A stretch of DNA of 10,006 bases from Bacteroidota bacterium. Its GTDB lineage: Bacteria > Bacteroidota > Ignavibacteria > Ignavibacteriales > Ignavibacteriaceae. The notes beneath the pieces were generated by a model. That model saw only the letters and a list, made by a program, of their open reading frames with translations. It did not search any database and was not told the origin of the DNA. A program made the translations under genes and the position numbers. The DNA lies in contig JAEXTA010000190.1 of assembly GCA_023453665.1 (NCBI GenBank), positions 1 to 10,006 of the forward strand, read 5' to 3'. Shown piece by piece: positions 7,369 through 10,006 of this stretch. Numbering within the stretch: the first letter of the stretch is position 1; each line of letters opens with the position of its first letter.

Positions 7369-7580
7369 TAGGAGTATTTCACAAGTTGATTAATTTTTCG
7401 CTGGTCAATTTAGCCGATGCGCTATGAAAAGGCAAACCATATTCAATAAGTAACGACTAAGAATAATTGAATGTAAAACTAAAATGTTAAACGGTGAATT
7501 GATTTCAGAAATATTTTTTATTTTGCATAAAAGCTTAAGCGCTGTTCGAACTATTTGTTCACTAAAAAAAGTTGATAAAT
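7369..7580. promoter_or_regulatory. Divergent intergenic region between cyclase and S46 peptidase genes
   Basis: This 212-base AT-rich gap must hold the start signals for both the minus-strand cyclase run and the plus-strand peptidase. I see no convincing sigma-70 pair. For the peptidase, TTATTTTG at 7518-7525 is one base off the Bacteroidota -7 consensus TAnnTTTG, but no well-spaced -33 element goes with it. On the coding strand of the cyclase, TATGGTTTG (about 7426-7442) has one extra spacer base. Two 8-base perfect palindromes, GCTTAAGC (7533-7540) and GTTCGAAC (7544-7551), sit just upstream of the peptidase. No Shine-Dalgarno precedes either ATG. Confidence 0.35.
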
Positions 7581-9731
7581 ATGAAAAGAATTATCCTCAA
7601 TACCTTTCTTGTATTGATCCTTGTTGTTCCGGTTACTCTATCACAATCCGATGAATATGATAGAATCCTGACCTCATTTAATCCTGACACAGTCAAACCT
7701 CAAAGATTTGATATGGGAAAAATGTGGACATTTGATTATCCACCGCTCGATTATTTCAAAGAAGAATATAATTTCTCTCCTTCAAAAGAATGGCTGAACA
7801 AAGTACAGAAAGCTGCACTGAGATATGGCAACGGTTGTTCCGCTTCGTTTGTTTCAGGTGCTGGATTGATAATGACAAATCATCATTGCACGCGGGGCGA
7901 TCTTTATAGTGTTCAAAAAGAGGGAGAAGATTTACTAAAAAATGGTTTCTACGCTGCATCACCTGAAGAAGAACGAACAATGCCGGGATTGTTTGTTGAT
8001 CAGTTAATGATTATCGAAGATGTGACTGATAAAATAAAACAAGCAATGGATGAAGGAAAAACTGATGAAGAGAAAGTCGAATTAAAAAAGGAAATTATTT
8101 CTGAATTAGAGACAGCTGGAAAAGAAAAAAATCCTGGTCTCTACTTTAAAGTTGTTACACTTTACAACGGAGGTAAGTATTCACTCTACGGTTATAAAAG
8201 ATATAATGATATCCGTTTAGTTTTCGTTCCTGATTTACGAACCGCAAAACTCGGAGGTGATTATGATAACTTCACTTACCCGCGTTACGGATTGGACTGC
8301 GCTTTCTTCCGCGCTTATGATGAAAATGGCAAACCAGTAAAATCCGAAAATTATTTTGAGTGGAGCGACAATGGCGCTGTTGAGGATGAGCCGATATTTG
8401 TCGTTGGTAACCCTGGAACAACAACTCGTATACACACAATTGCACAGATAGAATATTCACGTGATATACAAACGCCTAACACTGTTCAGCTATTTAAAGA
8501 TCTTTACGCTATTTATGAAGAAATGGTAATGGCTGATAATGCTGAGAACTTTGAACTTGTAAGCAGACTTTATTCAATTGGTAACGGTTTAAAAGTTTAT
8601 GAAGGAACATATAAAGGATTGCTCGATCCGTACCTTCTTGCACGTAAAATAAACTTTGAAAAACAATTCAAAGCAGCAGTTCAAAACAATTCTGAACTGA
8701 ATCAAAAATACGGACATCTCTGGGAAGAAATAAAACAATCACGCAAAGAAGCATCAGAATATGCTAAAGAACTATTTGCTTATAGTTTAAGTCCGTTTTA
8801 TTCTCCTGTTTATTTCAGGATAGCCCGTGACGTAATTCAATTGGCAGATCAGCTTAAACTTGATGAAGATAAACGAAAGCCAGAATACAAAGGCGATGCT
8901 TTAAAGGAAACAATTTCAAAAATTTATCCTGAAGTAATTGATGAATCATTACAGAAAAAACTGTTTGAGCTTCAGTTAAAAGTTTTTAGAAATAATCTTG
9001 GTGAGAATAATTCATTAGTAAAAACGTTTGCCGGAAATATTAATGATGAAAATGTGATTGAAAATATTCTCAGCAGATCAATGCTTACTTCAAAAGAAAA
9101 GATTGATGAATTGTGCAAACTATCTTCCGACCAAATTCTAAACTCCGATGATCCGTTTATAAAATTCAGAGTAAGTACGCGCGACAGACTTTCTGAACTT
9201 TTACAAAAAGACAGGGTAATTCAGAATAAAGAATCAGTTAACAACCAGTTGCTCGGTGAAGCACTTTATAAAGTTTATGGTGATGTTATTCCACCTGACG
9301 CAACATTCACATTGCGTATTGCTGACGGAGTAATGAAAAGTTATGATTATAACGGAACGAGAGCTCCGCTTAAAACTACTTTCTACGGAGTGCTTGATCG
9401 TTATTATTCGTTCGACAAAAAGTTTCCTTTCAATCTTTCACCGATGTGGGAGAATCTTCCTGAAGAATTTGATTTAAGTACACCATTAAATTTTATTTCA
9501 ACGAATGATATAATCGGCGGCAACTCCGGCAGTCCGGTAATTAATCGTGATGCAGAAATAGTTGGACTTGCTTTCGATGGAAATCTTGAAAGTCTGCCGG
9601 CGAGATATATTTATACAACCGAAGCTAACAGAACAGTAAGCGTTCATTCATCAGGAATGATAGAAGCGATAAGAGATCTCTACAAGGCAACAAGATTGAG
9701 TGATGAATTACTTTCAGGAAAAATGAAATAA
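7581..9731 (+). CDS. Family S46 dipeptidyl-peptidase, DPP7-like
   Basis: From the ATG at 7581 the protein is 716 residues, the usual S46 length. A TTG at 7572 in frame would add three residues but would place MIN before the signal peptide, so the ATG is preferred. Residues 1-21 are a signal peptide, predicting a periplasmic or surface exopeptidase that releases dipeptides from peptide N-termini. The chymotrypsin-like triad is visible: TNHHC (99-103, one of His101/102), GGDYDNFTYPR (225-235, probably Asp229) and GGNSGSP (646-652, Ser649). By family knowledge the residue 18 after the catalytic Ser sets P1 preference, Arg in DPP11 (Asp/Glu) and Gly in DPP7 (hydrophobic). Here FDGN gives Gly667, so a DPP7-like preference is inferred. 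The family is characteristic of Bacteroidota and some Proteobacteria and supports growth on peptides. It is transcribed alone, away from the cyclase run. Confidence 0.95.
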   Translation: MKRIILNTFLVLILVVPVTLSQSDEYDRILTSFNPDTVKPQRFDMGKMWTFDYPPLDYFKEEYNFSPSKEWLNKVQKAALRYGNGCSASFVSGAGLIMTNHHCTRGDLYSVQKEGEDLLKNGFYAASPEEERTMPGLFVDQLMIIEDVTDKIKQAMDEGKTDEEKVELKKEIISELETAGKEKNPGLYFKVVTLYNGGKYSLYGYKRYNDIRLVFVPDLRTAKLGGDYDNFTYPRYGLDCAFFRAYDENGKPVKSENYFEWSDNGAVEDEPIFVVGNPGTTTRIHTIAQIEYSRDIQTPNTVQLFKDLYAIYEEMVMADNAENFELVSRLYSIGNGLKVYEGTYKGLLDPYLLARKINFEKQFKAAVQNNSELNQKYGHLWEEIKQSRKEASEYAKELFAYSLSPFYSPVYFRIARDVIQLADQLKLDEDKRKPEYKGDALKETISKIYPEVIDESLQKKLFELQLKVFRNNLGENNSLVKTFAGNINDENVIENILSRSMLTSKEKIDELCKLSSDQILNSDDPFIKFRVSTRDRLSELLQKDRVIQNKESVNNQLLGEALYKVYGDVIPPDATFTLRIADGVMKSYDYNGTRAPLKTTFYGVLDRYYSFDKKFPFNLSPMWENLPEEFDLSTPLNFISTNDIIGGNSGSPVINRDAEIVGLAFDGNLESLPARYIYTTEANRTVSVHSSGMIEAIRDLYKATRLSDELLSGKMK

Positions 9732-9740
9732 TTAAAACTT

Positions 9741-9770
9741 GTCATTTCGATGGCATAGCCAGAGAAATCT
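9741..9770. repeat. Intergenic repeat of the GTCATTTCGA...GAGAAATCT type
   Basis: Ten bases after the S46 stop codon is GTCATTTCGA, followed by a short variable part and GAGAAATCT. From memory, this flanked arrangement is a very common dispersed intergenic motif in Bacteroidota-group genomes, with a variable centre. Only one copy is present in this window, so dispersal cannot be shown here. Confidence 0.45.
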
Positions 9771-9772
9771 CA

Positions 9773-9807
9773 GTGGTTCTCCGTGTAATTCTTTCACGGA
9801 GAACCAC
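9773..9807. repeat. Perfect 13-bp inverted repeat (hairpin), possible terminator or REP-like element
   Basis: GTGGTTCTCCGTG (9773-9785) and CACGGAGAACCAC (9795-9807) are exact reverse complements with a 9-base loop. The stem can extend past one mismatch by three more pairs (CTC/GAG). A third CACGGAG copy at 9816-9822 and CACTGAGA at 9826-9833, complementary to TCTCAGTG at 9768-9775, allow alternative or nested stems. No T-run follows, so it is not a classical Rho-independent terminator, though it could still block or stabilise the S46 transcript end. Confidence 0.7.
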
Positions 9808-9840
9808 CGAGAATACACGGAGTTACACTGAGAAATTTGA

Positions 9841-9846
9841 AAGGAG
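9841..9846 (+). promoter_or_regulatory. Strong Shine-Dalgarno AAGGAG
   Basis: AAGGAG lies five bases before the ATG at 9852 and fixes that start. It is the only clear Shine-Dalgarno in the window; the other visible starts have AT-rich leaders without one. Confidence 0.75.
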
Positions 9847-9851
9847 AAACA

Positions 9852-10006
9852 ATGAGTTTTGAAAAAGTTGGCGGTATAAGTGGCGAAGCAGTTAAAGCAA
9901 AAACCGGAAAAGACTGGAACGAGTGGATAAAACTACTCGACAAAACCGATGCAAAAAAAATGAATCACAAAGAAATTGTAGCTGTGCTAAAAGATAAGTA
10001 TAGTGT
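9852..10006 (+). CDS. DUF4287-like small protein, N-terminal part (runs off the right edge)
   Basis: Fifty-one complete codons are visible, beginning MSFEKVGGISGEAVKAKTGK and continuing through DWNEWIKLLD and MNHKEIVAVLKDKYSV. The pattern of a TGK followed by a Trp-rich EW helix, then an HKEIVAVLK helix, resembles the start of DUF4287-containing proteins (helix, KTGK, EW, H.EIV..L). These small cytoplasmic proteins have no established function, and some carry a further C-terminal domain. There is no signal peptide. The gene is separated from the S46 gene by 120 bases holding a hairpin repeat, and it has its own strong Shine-Dalgarno, so it is probably a separate unit. The family call is from memory of the motif and is moderate; the 3' end is not in the window. 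Confidence 0.6.
   Translation, partial: MSFEKVGGISGEAVKAKTGKDWNEWIKLLDKTDAKKMNHKEIVAVLKDKYS

Noticed and set aside
7572..7580. TTG at 7572 as the start of the S46 peptidase
   Set aside because: The ATG at 7581 gives a standard basic-hydrophobic signal peptide; the three extra residues have no support.
7756..7980. Minus-strand 74-codon open frame inside the S46 gene, and similar frames at 8235-8460
   Set aside because: Antisense to a full-length peptidase with intact catalytic motifs; no ribosome-binding site or domain.
1..10006. CRISPR array, tRNA/rRNA genes, transposase or integrase
   Set aside because: Read through for regular direct repeats with spacers, tRNA-like cloverleaf ends and transposase motifs; none seen. 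The short repeats at 9741-9834 are not an array.

Overview
The window is AT-rich, gene-dense DNA that looks like a Bacteroidota/Chlorobi-group genome, most likely an Ignavibacteria-type lineage. The grounds are a family S46 dipeptidyl-peptidase, a cyclase-FlgO-TPR protein, an outer-membrane Omp85-like protein coupled to a calcineurin-like phosphatase, mostly Shine-Dalgarno-less starts, and an intergenic repeat of a type I recall from that group. This placement is inference from gene content; no rRNA or marker phylogeny is available here.

Layout. The left edge holds the 3' third of a polyphosphate kinase gene (ppk1, + strand). It converges, with only 8 bases between stop codons, on a minus-strand run covering 7368 down to 640. 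In transcription order that run is: a soluble class III nucleotide cyclase with FlgO-like and TPR parts; an exported SdiA-regulated-type beta-propeller; an exported purple-acid-phosphatase-like metallophosphoesterase interrupted by a one-base frameshift; and an 888-residue outer-membrane protein with a C-terminal Omp85-type barrel. Gaps are 38 and 15 bases, then a 4-base ATGA overlap. A 212-base divergent intergenic region separates this run from a plus-strand S46 dipeptidyl-peptidase with a signal peptide and a DPP7-like specificity residue. After it come a composite inverted repeat and the start of a small DUF4287-like protein that runs off the right edge.

How the genes may work together. 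The propeller, phosphatase and Omp85-like protein form a tight envelope cluster and are probably co-transcribed and translationally coupled. The most interesting signal is in the N-terminal half of the Omp85-like protein. It carries a glycine-rich segment, a GDWDRH motif and a downstream RDRDQAF motif, in the order and spacing reminiscent of the HipA/FAM20C/CotH atypical kinase superfamily. If so, the cluster encodes a predicted phosphatase coupled to a kinase-like domain anchored in the outer membrane. That is inference and needs structure-based comparison. The phosphatase frameshift lies in a stretch of about 20 bases containing a short homopolymer, so a sequence error is at least as likely as true inactivation.
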